This document shows, one piece after another, positions 24,640 through 38,711 of a stretch of DNA of 64,000 nt. Within the stretch, counting starts at the first letter, position 1, and every line of letters starts with the position of its first letter. Position numbers and translations under genes: made by a program. The notes beneath the pieces were generated by a model. That model was not told the origin of the DNA and made no database searches. It worked only from the letters and a program-made list of their open reading frames with translations. The DNA comes from Monarcha castaneiventris obscurior (Eukaryota; Chordata; Aves; Passeriformes; Monarchidae): assembly GCA_026261815.1 (NCBI GenBank), contig JAMPIT010000566.1, forward strand, positions 24,267,001 to 24,331,000, read 5' to 3'.

Positions 24640-27600
24640 GAGACAGAGCAGCCACACACCTCTCTGTGAGCTCCACTGGTGTGCACGTAGCTGTTTCTCA
24701 GGCGTGCCATGCATACTCTGCACAGTTCTCTTAGCACAGAGCTAAACCTGCCATCATTACTACAGAGCCTTCTTTGGACAGAATTCCTGTCAAGAATTTT
24801 AAGGAAGGATTTGCTTGCAATCAGCTGATGTAAGAATATAATAAATGATTACTTGCAGCAGACAGCACAGTAATCCATTGTCAAACTGTAATGGGAAAAG
24901 ATGGTATTTGTGAAGAGAAATTATGTATCATATTGTGATGGCTCTGTATCATCAAATGTTTACAAAATTAAAGTACTAATGGTTTGACTGGTGGTGTTGC
25001 CTTTGACTGTGTTTTTCAGGTTTTCTCAGTTAGCATTAAGCTATGTCATTTCAGTATAGGAAATATCATTAAAATATTGTTTTAAATTATTATAGATTTT
25101 ATTCTGTGCATCACTGTGGTGAAAGTGTGGTTCTATCTGTCCTAACATGCAGTGTTTTCCGTAAAGACTCAGAGTATTAAAATAATTACTTCCAAATACA
25201 TAATTTTAAAAAAAGTGCTTGGCGAACCAGGCATCACAGAGAGTTAGATGACAAGTACATACTGGGGCCTCTCCATGGTATGGTCTGGGCTGTATGGGAA
25301 GCATGTGCCCATACTGCGGAGCTCTGAGTTCAGATACCACTGAATGTGGGCAGATTATAGTAAGATAGCTAAATAGTTTTTCACCTATCTGTCTGTTCCA
25401 CTTCTTTCCTGAGGGCTTGTATTTCCATGATAAGGGGAAGTAAAGAGCCTAAAAGTGCCTTTAAAATTTCATGGGCTGCAGGTGGAGAAAGTGTCTGAGG
25501 TGTCTGTATTCCTTTGTGAAATGTGTGTCACTAGACAACAGGAAGGAAGCAACTGAAAACCAAACGAGGACTGGAGTTGTGCACAACCTTTGTTCCCCCT
25601 CTGGTACAGGCCAGATAGATCCGATTTCATATATTATTAAACTCATACTGAACTTCTGGAAAGTGATATTGGGGAAGAACATATTTTATGGGGAAAAGTG
25701 CTGTAGAATACCAGTGAGGAGAAGTTGATTGTGAATGACAGTGGGAGTGTTTTTATTTCATCTAAGTTTGAAATAGGAGAACATGATAGACTGCTGAAAG
25801 CAACTCTAGCAATGCAATATCCAGTATCGGGAGAACAAAATCCTTTTGTTTCCTGACCTCGGCCTCATCAAACAAACCAAGAGAAAAGTGTTATTGAGCT
25901 GGAGGAATCTGTTTACTGGAACAAACACTGAAGCTCCATGCTGGCATCTTAGAGCACAAAAATGTTGGAACAGAACAGTCCTATTCTGGAAAAGAGAAGC
26001 AGCAATCATGCACAGATGACAACAAAGTCAACAGAAAATGAACTTGATGAACTACAAAGTAAACTCTGTCAATAACTTTGTTTCCTTTATTTAGCTGACA
26101 GCTGTACCTACAATTGATTCAGTTATACTGACTAAGGATGTTTTAAGGACTCTTTAAGTGATGTCTACATTTAATTATTTTTGAAATGTTCAAGTTAAAT
26201 CTGTTTGCGCCTTCAAAAATGCATGATCTGGTTGAGTGAATAATGGTGAAAAATATCTATCCAAAATTAATGTGGGTTTTCTGCATTGTAGAGTTAATGA
26301 AGCTAACTGTTGTTTAGTGCATTCCTGTAATGAGCTCTGGAAGATCCTGATCAGCTTGCTGTAATACCAAAGACATTGTTTAGTGTTTGTGGGTTTTTTT
26401 CCCTATCAAACAAGGTTCAGTATATTAATATTCTTTTACTCCTTATCCTGATATGCATTCTCTGGTGTATGTAACTAATCATCTAAACTATGTACCTTGC
26501 TTCTTGACTGGATGATATACTTTCAAAATAGGAAAAACATAGTCTATCATAAATAATGCATTTTTATGCTAGATTATGTGTATTAATTTCTTTATTTATA
26601 TTAAGCTTTACGATTAAGCTTTTCTTCTGCAGTTTATGGCAAATTTTGAATACTCGTGGATTAGCATAAGTCATAGCAGACAACTGAATTCTCTATTTTT
26701 TAATTTAAAATCACTTCTATTATTAGTAAAAATACAAATATATTAACTTAATTATGATCTTACAAATTACCTTCCAATATGTTATCAAGATTTTTCCACA
26801 AGTTTAATCATGTTTCTAAGAAGTATGTACAAAAAGACATGAGACAGAAAGAAATTTTTGGATAATAGCCCAAAAGTTATAGAACGCACTACTGGTTTTT
26901 ATCTTTAGGAAAAAAAAATTGCTTTAAATGACAAGATGGAACTTATCTGAAAGCAATGATGCACTTTGAGTTTTCATAGACCCATTTCATTCTGTGAGTG
27001 AACTACACACACCAAAAAATCACCAACTCCAACACAACATATGCAATAAATCATACGACCCTTCCTCACACCTGCAGGGAAGAGCTGGGCAAGCAGCTGA
27101 ATCTTGCAGGATGTCCTGAAGGTCGTCGTCTCAACCTCAGGCTCTCACGCACCACAGCAGTGAAAGCAGGTGTCCTGCACACCTCCTCTTGCTCTCCCGA
27201 GGGTGACATTGTGCCTTTTCAATTTGACTTAGTTCCTTTGGCATGCTTGACAGTGACACGTCCTCTCATGCACATGTGGAATTTGTTCACCTATGAGAAA
27301 AAATAATAAATCGATTATCTGTAGCTCCTCTGCAGCTCCTCAAAGGACTAGGGCACGATGGACTCAAGGGATCAACCCAGTCTAAGCAGCAAGTCATTTT
27401 ATTAAGCATCTAAGAAAAAAGATGTAGGTGTACAGTTCTGTGTTTTCTGTAGTTAGATCTGACTTCTGCAATCCCTTTTTCACCTCTGAAGCTGAACTTC
27501 CTCTTGCTACTTAAATTCTGAATGTTACTGTCTCTCCTGAGCAGCACTGATACCACGAGCTGAAATCTCATATACCTGCTGAAACAGCCCTGACAATTTG

Positions 27601-28894
27601 TTGGATTCTGAACAATTTTTAATTCTAAAAATTTATTTTTGTGTTCTCTTTTTACAACCTGTTCTCCTTCCCCACTGCTACAGAGTCCTGTTTTTCTGGA
27701 GTATACATGGCAAAAGAACGGAACGGCAGATGGGGCTGCTCCATATTTAATGCCTCCAGGGGGAAGAACACAAGGGCATGCAGAGCACATGTGTGGTCCA
27801 GCAGCAGTCTGTCAAGGCAAATCCTCAGAAATACGGGAAACCAGTGCCCCAAGAGTGAGAGTCACAGAGACAGAACAGTTCAAACCCACGCTCCTCTGGT
27901 GCAAGAAAGCTTACTATTCTCATGTGAATTTATGAAGCATTCAATCTGATATTTTATAAGTCAGAGATTTTGCTCTGAAGGCTGGGGAAATTTTAGATGA
28001 GAAGACGTGAAGAGGGATACCATCACCTCCTGTTTCTCTGGGAGATGATAATGTGGAGGGGCACTAACAGTACAAAAGCTAGATCCTAGCTGTTTTAGAT
28101 CTTAGAAGCTGTATCTCATGTGATCTCTGTTCTCATTTACAGAGACACTGAGAGTAGCACACTTTGTGTAATGACCTGCTTTCTTATGTTCATATATCAC
28201 TTATCCCAGGTGGTGGTGTGTTGTTTAGGGATCACCACAAAATCTGTCTTTTGCCTTAAAAGCAGTGATTCGGCTGGTGGGACCAGGTAATGCAGAACCT
28301 CGAGCAAGCTGTACAGGTGGAAGATCTTTCCCCCTTCCAATATACTCCTTTCCAACCTTTGAAGCAGTCTCATTGAACTTTCCCTGGACCTCAGTCTGTT
28401 CTGTCTGGCTAGCTTCACTGACTGCGAGAAAAGAATGGGACTTAGCTTCTGAGGCAGTCATGAGGGTATTCCTACCTCAGATGAACAATAGTAGTAAGGA
28501 AAGAAAGGCATCTGTCTGCTGCACCACACTTTTTTTTTAACAGCTGAGATAATTAAGTGTGAACCTGCAGAACTGAACTGATGCTGTGGCGTTTGCCTGA
28601 GCAGAAGTGGAAAAGCTTTGGGAAGAGCCCATGCCCATGGCAAGTCTGGATGTCTGTAGAGTGTGCACAAACAACAGCAGTCTCAGACAGCAGGCAGAAA
28701 CCAGGAATATATGTTGAACAGTTAATGCATCCTGGGACAGCAAGGCAGAACTGAACAGCCTTCTTCTCCCAAGTGAGAACTGCAGTCTGCATTCAAAAAC
28801 CATACAGGCCCTTTATTAACTAGGGGGTACGTGCTCTTCTCTTCGTTTCTGCTGATATGCAGTTATCACTACAGTTAGCTGATAAGGTAGCTGA

Positions 28895-29140
28895 TGACAG
28901 CCGCCGCAGGGCAGAGCCACCGAGCCCATGGCCAGGCTGTCGCAGAGGAGCCTGGCGGGGCACTCATAGGGCGCCGGAGCGAGCGCGGCTTTGGAACAGC
29001 GACTGCATTTTCTGTGCCTTCTGCAGTGACACCTGCCGTCGGCTCCGGGCATGGGGATGGATTGCAAACGCTCTGTTTCACAAAGCGCCTTGATCTTTTG
29101 CGTCTAAGTCTTTTGAAGACCCAAAAGAACTGCCGCCGGA
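28895..29140. promoter_or_regulatory. CpG-rich patch in intergenic DNA
   Basis: About 250 bp with raised CpG (AGCCGCCGCAGG, GGGCGCCGGAGCGAGCGCGG, CTGCCGCCGGACTG) set in AT-rich DNA. Candidate unmethylated regulatory element or promoter of an unannotated non-coding transcript. No coding exon is recognised in it. Confidence 0.3.
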
Positions 29141-32100
29141 CTGATAACTTCAGTTAGATATTCCAAATAAACCTGATTTCATGCTCGTATGCCATTCTCC
29201 TTATAGCAAAACTAATAGCAACACTACCAATTTTACTGTTTCATGCTGCCTAGCAGCAGTAGCAGGTTTATAACACAGTTTACCGATATGATGCTGTGTC
29301 AAGCAGAGAAAAGTACTCTGAGATCAAACTTGAGCTCTGACTTGTTTTAGTGTTGCTCTGCTCTTCACAGCAGCAGAATATTAGATTCAGATTCTGCTGC
29401 TTGTTTTACTAAATGTCATGTCTCAGCATTTGTGTTTTACTTGTCTCATTTCTGCTGTGGGACTCTCGTGTTCTCAGGTTGCAGTTGTTCGGCTGCATCT
29501 TCGGAAGCAAACACGGACAGAAATATAACTTGGAAAACTCACTGCAAGAGATCTCTCCCAACAGTCTATAACTTGTTCTTACTATGCAACCAAATGATCT
29601 CATTTTTTAAATTAAATTACTTTGTAGAAGACCAACTTGGTCTTATCAGAAATACAGAGTTTGCTGATTATTTGCTCTTTCAATCCTTTTCAGCTGAGAG
29701 TTGTAAAAATGTTAACTTTCTCTAGACAACTTTTCCCACTTCCAAACAATAAGTAATTTATCCTTAAAATGGAATAGGGGATTAAAATGAGAGAAAATTT
29801 ATGATTACCAGATGCACACAATATATTAGCTGAGCCAGTACTTATTAACATGGACAGTTCCCTTATTACATTAATTTTACAGGAAGATATGTGGAGTCTG
29901 TCATCTAGAATTAGAACTACATTGACATACAACACCCAGAGTCACTTCTGACAAGCATAAGCCTCCAAGTTTCCCAATCCCATACTGCAACCACCCCTGG
30001 GCACCCAGTAGCTTCCTCCTCATGCCCCTCTTTCCATGCAGAGGAAGATATGTGGGGGCCAGCTGTGAGCAGTGCTGCACCCCCAAGTAAACATCACTCC
30101 CTGGTCTGCCAGCAGCAGGCTCTACAGTTCTGCTACAGCAAATGCGCTTGGACAGGCTGCAGTATTACACTAAGGCTGTAATACTGGGGTACATCAGGAG
30201 GAAACTTATTTTGTCCTATTTACCTCACCTTTCAAAGAGTCAACACCAGTGCAACACAGGTAGTAAGTATGAGCTAGATAAATGCAGTGGTGATGTTGTA
30301 TTGACTTTGTTAAAGAATGGCTATAGCTCCCTGTAACATAGGGCCCTACACAGAAAGGGCAAATGGAAATTGAGACCCCTGAGCTGAGGCTCAATGTGTG
30401 GCAGTACTCCTGCCTCACACATGCAGTAGTCTGTATTTACACAGTCACAGGCTTTCTATTTTTCCCAATAGATTCAGATATTCTGAAGTCCTCCCACATG
30501 ACTACTTTTCTCTTAGGCAAATATAACTAGGCACCTGGAATACTAAGGTGCCCATACCTGAATTTAGATGCCTCGCATTATATTAGACAATTGAGGAAAA
30601 CTTACTATTTTCATCTAACACTGATTTTTCAAGTATTAGCTTGTATAAGGTTTGTTGCTGAAATTCTTTCTCTATTCAGGGAAGCAGACTGTGTTGGAAT
30701 GACTCAGTGTGATGTTTTCCATCTTAATGGTTTGATAAACAGCTCTGTCTGGTTTGTGTTGTGTTTGTGTCCAGCACAGGAAGTGACTGGGAAATGAAAT
30801 GAACCTGCACAGTTTCCTGGACTGGACTCTGCTTTGTTTGCTTATTTGATCACAGATTTAGTTGTCTCATAGTGTCCCTTTAAAGCAGGACAATAATCCT
30901 CACCATGCAGTTCTGTAAGAAATTAGAAACAACGGAAGGAAAATCTCATTTCTTCAGATTGCCAGCAACTCATTTTGGAGAAAAGATATTACTAAACAAC
31001 ATTATTAGAAGACTTTTACACGGGGATTATGCCACTGTTATTATACTCTCTCCCTGATAAAGAAACAGTGATAACTGTAATCATAATCCAGTAAATCCCA
31101 ATCTTCATGAAAAGAACTATTCTTTCTAAATTACCTGGAATATAGTGTTCACTATTTTTTCTTATACTGAGGATAAGAGGGTTTTCTGGCTTTTAACTCC
31201 ATATTTGCCCTAGAAAGATAATAATGACTTCTTTCTTCAGGAAGTGTGAGAAACCTGAACAATATGTTCTTAACAAATATATGCTGCTGTTGTGCCTTCT
31301 AGAGAAGTGCTGAGTATATATCCCTGTCTTTAAATAGAAAGCAGTCAAAGGATAAATGCAGCATTTAAAAACACCGAGAGCATTCTAAGTAGGAGGGAAT
31401 GATGGTTCCATGGTTAAAGTATAAGAAAAAGAGAATATCTGGATTATATTCCTCAACTGGGCAGATTTTTTCTTTATAACCTTGGGCAAAATGCTTCATC
31501 TCTGCCCGTCTACATTTCCATATTTTATTCTGTATAAAATGGGGATTATAACCCTTTTCTCTGCCTCAGAGAATACTAAAAATATATGTGCGGGGACAGA
31601 CATCCTGAGAGGGAAGGTGTTATCTGACATTATAAATGGAAACACAGGATATGGCTACACCGGCTTTCAGTTTAGAGCTGATCTAATCACACAGAGGAAA
31701 CCCAAGAAATAGAGTCAACAAAACTCATTCTCAAAGGCTCCAGTTACTACCCGATTGTATTGCTTATGCGTATTTATATCTGTCTCTGGGAGCCTAATTC
31801 TCCTAGAATATCCTTTTAACTGCTACAGATCTTCAGCAGGGAGGAAGTGTTGAGATTAGTTTCTAATCCACCAGATACTGTATTTAAGAATTCTTTGAAC
31901 AGTGTAACACATAAGAAGTTACCTACAGAAAAACTACCCTGCCTCAGGACAATTAAATGCTCCTGCAGGTAGGAACCAAATGAGGTTTCCCTGCTAAAGC
32001 ACACATCTAAAAATTGGCAAGTCTTTGCAGCTCCAGTGCTACTCTTTTTGTCCCCCTATTGCTAGCAGTTTAACAGGGGCAATAATAAGCTGCACTTGGA

Positions 32101-34251
32101 AATTCTACAGCTTCCTCTAATCCGAGCATTTGGGAGCATGTAATGTAGGCTTGGATTCACAGACATTTACAAGCCTAAAACACACCAAGGCTTTAACAGC
32201 CATAGGGGCATGTATTCCTACATGCCTTTATAAATTCAAGCCTTAAAAGTCACTTGGTTAGACCTATTTATTGTACCTCTTAACCAAATCAAATATGGTA
32301 GTTTTTTAACCAGGCATAGAAAAATTATTCAACAGTTTAATGCAGGAAACAGAGAAAAATGCCATATTCACTAATGCAGATACATGGGATAATAACCATC
32401 ACGCTAGAATGTGGCAAACAGGAACACTGGGAATTGCTCTTATTTTCATAAGAAGGCTATGGATTGAAGTTTGTTTGTTTTTCCTTACAAATATATAGTA
32501 ATATACACAGACTCCTCCTGATAGTGTGAATGAAGTCAGTAATCTTCAAGAACTGTCATGGAAAAAGCTCAGGCTGGTATGAAGTGGACTTGAGGAGACA
32601 GATAATCAGCTTCATAAATACGAAGAATTCACTAAAGCAAATAGCAATTTTACTTCCAGTATTTGTAGGAAGATGAAGCCCAAGATGTATTCTGCAGGGG
32701 ATATTGTCACCTTGACAGTCATTTTTGTCTGGAAGTATGGTACACATTGCTGCAAAGTGACTAATTGCTATACTCAAAATAAACCTGCAGGAAAGAAAAT
32801 GTTTCCTTCTATTTTTAAAACTGTTTACCCTATACATGTAACACAGCTAGGGACACAGCTAGTTCATCACTTTCTTGACTAGTTCATTGGAAAGGAAAAA
32901 ACAAGCAGCAGGATGAACTCTCCAAACACTGAGAGGAGAGCAGAAAAATCAATAAACACCCTTAAAAGCACTATAGAGTGAAATCTTCAGACTGACCCCT
33001 TAAAGAGTACACTGTCAGAAAACTGCCTAAACACAGCTAGCTCAAGTACAATCACAAGATGGCATTTGCTTATCAGTTCATGAATATTTTTGACATTTAA
33101 AACAAAAGCATGGGGGAACTGGTTCCTCCTTTGTCAACTGGTTGCTGTCTCTTCTTCCCTGCAATGTAAGGAAAAACCCAAACCTTGACCTAGAGGCTTT
33201 CAGCTCACATAGACATGAGAGCTGCTACTGGAAGGAGAAATATGTGCCTCAGGAAATGAGTAAACAAAGTAAGGTTCTTAAAATAAAGTAATACCGTAAA
33301 AATCCCAACCCTGACTTTATTGCTTTATAGTGAAATCAGATAAAACAATTTCACAAAAAAAAAAATCAGGAAACTCCAATTGTTTTGTCATTCCTGCTTG
33401 CAGAGTATCGCAATGCTTTGTAGAGCTTTATTATTGACTTATGCTGTATTTAAGGAGCTATGTTTGCCTAGTGATATTATCACATTTATAGAAATAATTT
33501 CCTTACAAATATATTAGCTCATCTTTTTCGATTGGTTTGTTACATGCCATTTTTTATTCAGTGACTTATTTTGATAGTTTCCCCCCACACACCTTTGTCT
33601 AGGACTGATAAAGACCAAAAGCCACATATGGTCAAAATTCCAATTGAAAAGATGATGTTCTGTTCAAAATGAAACATATAAATTTAGAAATATTAACTCA
33701 GTTTTATTACAGGGCTTCATTCCAGGCTTCCTTCCAAAATTACCGCTCTGATTTTTAAAATTAAAATAGTTGTCAAAAAGTTGCTTTAACTTTCAAAAAT
33801 ATTTTGACAGTATTTTAGGGAGTTTTGACAAAATAGAAGTGTTCTTGCAAAATATTTTCATGGAATCACTGGCAGAAAATGATTTCATGTGATTTTTTTA
33901 CTGAAACTTCATATATGTAACATGACTGATATGACAGAGAGCACAGGAACAAGAAAATGTCATGTAGTTTTACTGAGCTTGTTGGAATGTGTTTGCTGGC
34001 TGCAGCTACACTGTTCTTTAGAAAGATACATAATGGTGTCCACCCCTGTGTGATCAATAGCATTTAGTGTGGGGTGGGCTCCAGTGTGCAACTGTCTGTG
34101 TATCTTCCTGTTGGAAAGCAATTCTGTTTATGACTAAAGACTACTGGAAAAAATGAGACTTCTCAGACAGCCAAGGCACCACCAGAAGAAAGACAACTGT
34201 CCTGAGATGCAAAACATCACTACTACTTCCAGTTTATAGGACAGCTAGTCT

Positions 34252-34311
34252 TATTCATCTAGATAGTTAATGTTATTATCTAGATCCTGCCCCTCAGGAT
34301 CTAGATGAATA
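34252..34311. repeat. Nested inverted repeats at a CR1 junction
   Basis: A perfect 12-bp stem ATCTAGATCCTG / CAGGATCTAGAT (34278-34289 and 34295-34306) with a 5-nt loop, overlapping a second perfect pair TATTCATCTAGAT / ATCTAGATGAATA (34252-34264 and 34299-34311). Both sit at the 5' edge of the following CR1 copy. Confidence 0.75.
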
Positions 34312-34822
34312 CTCAGCCCTAGTGAGGCACATCTGGAGTGCTATGTCCAGTTCTGGACTCCTCAGAACTAGAGAGACATGGAGCTTCTGGAGCAGCTCAA
34401 GTGGAGGGCTACAGAGATGGTTAAGGGACTGAAGCATCTCTCTTATGAGGAAAGGCTGAGGGAGCTGGGCCTGTTCAGCCTCAAGAAGAGACAGCTGAGA
34501 GGGGACCACATCAATGTCTGTCAGCATCTGAAGGGAGGGTGTCAGAGGATGAACCAGGCTCTGCTCAGCAGTGCCAAGCAATGGGACAAGAGGAAATGGG
34601 CAGAAAGCTCAATCTGATCATGAGGAAGAACTTTACAGGGTGGGTGCCCATGCACTGGAACAGGTTGCCCAGAGAGGTTGTGGAGTCTCCCTCATGGGAG
34701 ATATTGAAGAACTGTCTGCACACAACCCTGTGTACTCTGGGATGGCCCTGCTTGAGCAGGGAGATAGGACCAGATGACCCGCTATGGACCCTTCCACCCT
34801 GACCCATTCTGTGACTCTGTGA
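34311..34822 (+). mobile_element. CR1 LINE 3' portion
   Basis: Sense CR1: GTGAGGCACATCTGGAGTGC, TGAGGGAGCTGGGCCTGTTC, GCACTGGAACAGGTTGCCCA, CTTCCACCCTGACCCATTCT, ending CTGTGACTCTGTGA. 5'-truncated. Open frames of 68-95 codons on both strands here come from the element. Confidence 0.94.
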
Positions 34823-37800
34823 CCTAAAACTGTTATTTTATTGTAAATATTGAATAAAAATCCCAAATCAAAAAATGAAAATGTCCTTAGTTTTGTTCTT
34901 ACATAGCTGAAATCATAGTTTCTGGCATCTCTTTAAGTACTGGGAAACACAGGGGTTTTTTTTTGATATACCAACACCAATTCAGTAGACTTTCTGTAAG
35001 TATATGGCATTGTCAAATGTACTTCAGGCTCCTCAGTCAACAGAGGAACAGTTGAAGTGAAGAGTTTTAAAATGGAGATGTGGTAGTAATATTGTGAAAG
35101 CCACAACAAATAGGCTGCAATGCAGAACTAATACGAACAGGAGGGTTAAACTGGATCAAACACTGTCTTTATCTGAGCCCCACTTGTGCACAGGGACATC
35201 CATCTAAAACCGAGTCACAGAACATCAACCCAAAACAAATACCCCTTCAAAAATTAGATCTGTTTAATAACCTTTTAATGCTGCAGACTCAGCATAGCAG
35301 GGCTCCAGGCCATTATGAGGTTGCCTATGTGGAAAATACATGCTTAGGGACAGAAGCCACATGGTGCTGGATCCAGAAGAGGCCCAGCTGCTGTACTTGC
35401 AGGGCTGCCATACGCTAACTAAGGCACAGACAGTATCCGTCCCTATTTCCAGACACTGCCATTCTTAACATTGGCTACATGACACATAAAAAAAGGCTGT
35501 CCAGCACAGTGAAATGCTGGAGGTGTTAGCATGATTCCCTGCTGCTTTTGGTGTGCCTCATGAACAGCTAGAGCTATCTAAGGTATTGTACCCTGTAGAC
35601 ATAACCAAAGAAGAGTTCACAAAACCAGTACAATTAATCCTTAGGTTTTTTTGTAAGGATAAGATCTTTTTCATAGAGCTATTGATTAGATTTAGACAAT
35701 TTAAGACTAAAAGAGGCAATGATACCCTCCAGACTGATCCTGTGCAGAATGTAAACACAACTCAGTAGCTCCCATGCCAGTTCATATCTGGTCACTAGGC
35801 TTGAACTAGAAGGCTGATTTGAAATGTTTCAGATATGGAGAAAGTGCCATGCTTTTAAAACATCTCTCTCTAGTGAGTGAATATCCTTATTGAATTAAAA
35901 CTGTCATTTGTTTCTAGTCTTATTTTGGCAAGCTTCAGCTTCCACCTCCTGCTGGACATCATTGCATGTTCTGTTGTTACAAAACTATTTACTATCAGAA
36001 ATATGACCTTTAAGTAGCAGATCTGAATCATAAGTCCCTTTAACCTTCTAAGGATGGACTGATTTTCTTGTAAGACACTGTCCTAATTTTAAAAGCACAC
36101 ATTTAACTCTGCTAACTGACGAACTTTCTGTACTGTGAAAAATCTGAGCAGCAATTATTTTTTTTAATTGTCCAATGCTGAGAGACCAAGCAGCAAGGTA
36201 AATACACAGTAAGAAACACAGTAAGAAAATAGTTCGTATTTTTTCTTTCTCATTTTTAATGAGATTTTTAAAGCTGATTTAAGCAATCATAGCTGTACTG
36301 GAGTTGGTAAAACCACAATAAACTGCATGTGCTAGCAACCTGCTTTATCAGAATTAGCATTTCTAAACAGGATTGCAGGATTCATTCTTTCCATTAAGGA
36401 AAAATCAAGGTGATCTGTGAGGAGTGACACTAATGAAGCTTCGTTTCCCTCTATTTTCCATCCCTCTTGTCTCTTTCTGACTACTTTCCACATTATTTCC
36501 AGAGTTCTCTGTTAAATCATCCATCCATCAGGCTGGGCAAGATGAGCTGGTACTGTAGGTGGCTTGGAGCTAGGATATGTGCCTACCTGTCCAGGGTGTG
36601 GACACCAATCAGCTGCTTTGCTAAAGGCAAACACAGTAAATTCTCTTTACCTTTCTTTTCAAGGGGGCACTGACTTAGGCCTTAGTACTCTCAGCAGCTG
36701 AATTCCATTAAATTTTACTAATACCCTTAAGAACTCAATCCCTCTGCTAAACTTGTTTGAAATCAGTGATGAGATCCAGCAGCTACAAGGAGACACTGCC
36801 ATACAGAATAAGTGCATTAAGCCTCATTTCCTTAGGAAAAAGAGGCTAGAAATGAGAGAATACGCTCTCAGTAATGTAACAGAATGGTTGGCTATCACAC
36901 TACTTCAGAAGCGTAACATAGGATGTGGTTGTGCTGAAGTTGAAAAGCTTAGGTTTGTATTTGTACTGCTGCTTGCAGCAGCCCTGAGTGAGCCCATTTC
37001 AGTGGCATGTTCTCATTGTGCTGCTCCATAATGTGTTCTGATTTCAGACCAGTGGCACAATTGCTTTAGTTAAAATGACTAGTGTGACCAGAAAGAATTA
37101 GTAATATCCACTTAAAAGCAGTAACAGGATATTTGTGTGTGACTGGATTCCCTTGGAATGTAGAGGTTTTGTAAAGGAACAACACTTCCAGATATAATTG
37201 CTGAAGTTATTTTTTTGCCTTGTGTGAGCAACCATATTTGCTGCTTGCCAGATTAACACCTTCCATGGTGGAACCTAAATCTGAAGTGACTAACAGCAGT
37301 GGTGAGTCACCAGCTCTTTGCAGCACAACTGTGTTTGCTTTGGGCAGAAAATGGAACAGAGATTCTTCTGCTGCTCAGTATTACAAAAAAAAAAAAAAGG
37401 TCACACCATCTTTGAAGTCTTTACTTCAGAATAATTGGAAATGAAGCTTACAACCCTTATTTACACGGGATAAAATTCTGGTAACTTTATTTGTTTTAGG
37501 TCCTATTTTACTTCTCAAAAGAATCTAAAGAATGTATCACTGAATGAACCGAAGAGTTAATAGTGTGAGTGATGAGACTATGAACGTTCCTACTAGGATA
37601 TTCCAAGCAACAAACCCCTATATGTCCTCAATGTGTTCCAGTTCTTGCCTTGCCACTGTGATTTGTTTCTAGCAGTAATGCCAGCAATGAGCTGATGTCT
37701 ACATCTGTAATGCTCCCATAATGAAAGGCCATGTGTATGTGCCCGTAGAAAGCATCCACACAAAACTGTGGCTGCATAGAAACAGTGAAGCCAACGAGGG

Positions 37801-38340
37801 CTGTCAGAAAGCCACGTGTTGCACGCAGCAATGAATTTGTTCACAGCCAGTAGTGCGCCAGGCTCAGCTGGCTGCTGCTGCAGTGTTTCAAATCACCTCT
37901 TATGGGTTACGCAGGACTCCCACAGCACAAGGGCAACAATTATTCCTAAGTATGTATTTTGGACTGGACACAGCATGGATTTACTGAAGAGATGGAAGTT
38001 CAGACATCTTGTGATGTCAGTGTCTGTGCTAGCCAGGGGTGACAAGCCTGAGGAGCAGGTCCCAGCCTGAGCGTGCTGTCCCTGGTCCCCACGCTGCCCG
38101 CAGCTCCACAGGGACTGGGGACACCCAGCGGCAAGGTGCAGCAGGGCATGGAGATGTGTGTCCAGGATCCTCACACATTTTTCCAGACCCACCCTGACTG
38201 GTAATTACTTAGTGTGGAAAAGCCACTAATGTGCCTTGATCCCCAAGGCAGCAAATCACAGGAAGTGCAGCCACCCCACGGCTTGTTCTCCTCTGAGGGG
38301 GAAGAGGTGAACCTGATCCCCATACGTAATTCACAGTACT
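34823..38340. other. Intergenic stretch upstream of TUBGCP3, no gene seen
   Basis: AT-rich non-coding DNA with a 14-A run at 37385-37398 and a GC-richer stretch at about 38030-38150. No gene or clear transposon recognised. Confidence 0.65.
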
Positions 38341-38711
38341 CAATTACTTCTACAGAGTTTGGGGGCAAAAACCTTAGATACCTAAGACATCTTTAAATTT
38401 AGTAGGGAAATTTCCAGTAACAATTCCTAATAAGAAGGTGAAAATATATATCCATCTTAAACCATTTGGGTAGTTAGCCTGCTGTAAATCTAAAATACAA
38501 GGTAGTGATGCGACTGGGAGAAATTTTATGGGTAAAAAATAGAAAAGAGTTGAGTTTCAACAATCTAATGGCTGTTCCTGCCTGTACATTCCCTCATTTT
38601 GTACTTCAGAATTTTTGTTTTCCCTGGCTGTGTTCCTTCTGAGCTCTTGTCTGTTGTTATGTTTGTGAGGAAGCTACATAATTTCTGTATGTATCAGGGC
38701 TAATGTGGGAT
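38341..38711 (+). repeat. Direct repeat copy A, left part (upstream of TUBGCP3)
   Basis: Begins CAATTACTTCTACAGAGTTT and matches intron 1 from 43394 in the same orientation, with shared blocks such as CCATCTTAAACCATTTG and GTTGTTATGTTTGTGA. The copy is broken by the LTR at 38712 and resumes at 39467. It is clearly homologous by eye, with scattered substitutions and small indels. Confidence 0.88.

Larger units (their letters stand above)
20521..34250. other. Long intergenic stretch, no gene seen
   Basis: Nearly 14 kb without a recognised gene or long repeat, which is unusually clean for this window. Short open frames (to about 126 codons, e.g. 27410-27790 on the -) overlap each other on both strands and match nothing I know. 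It contains a 42-bp palindrome at 20969-21010, a hairpin at 24545-24639 and a CpG-rich patch at 28895-29140. Confidence 0.65.

Noticed and set aside
27410..27949. Overlapping frames of 98-126 codons on both strands
   Set aside because: There is no recognisable domain, no codon pattern, and both strands are open, as expected by chance.
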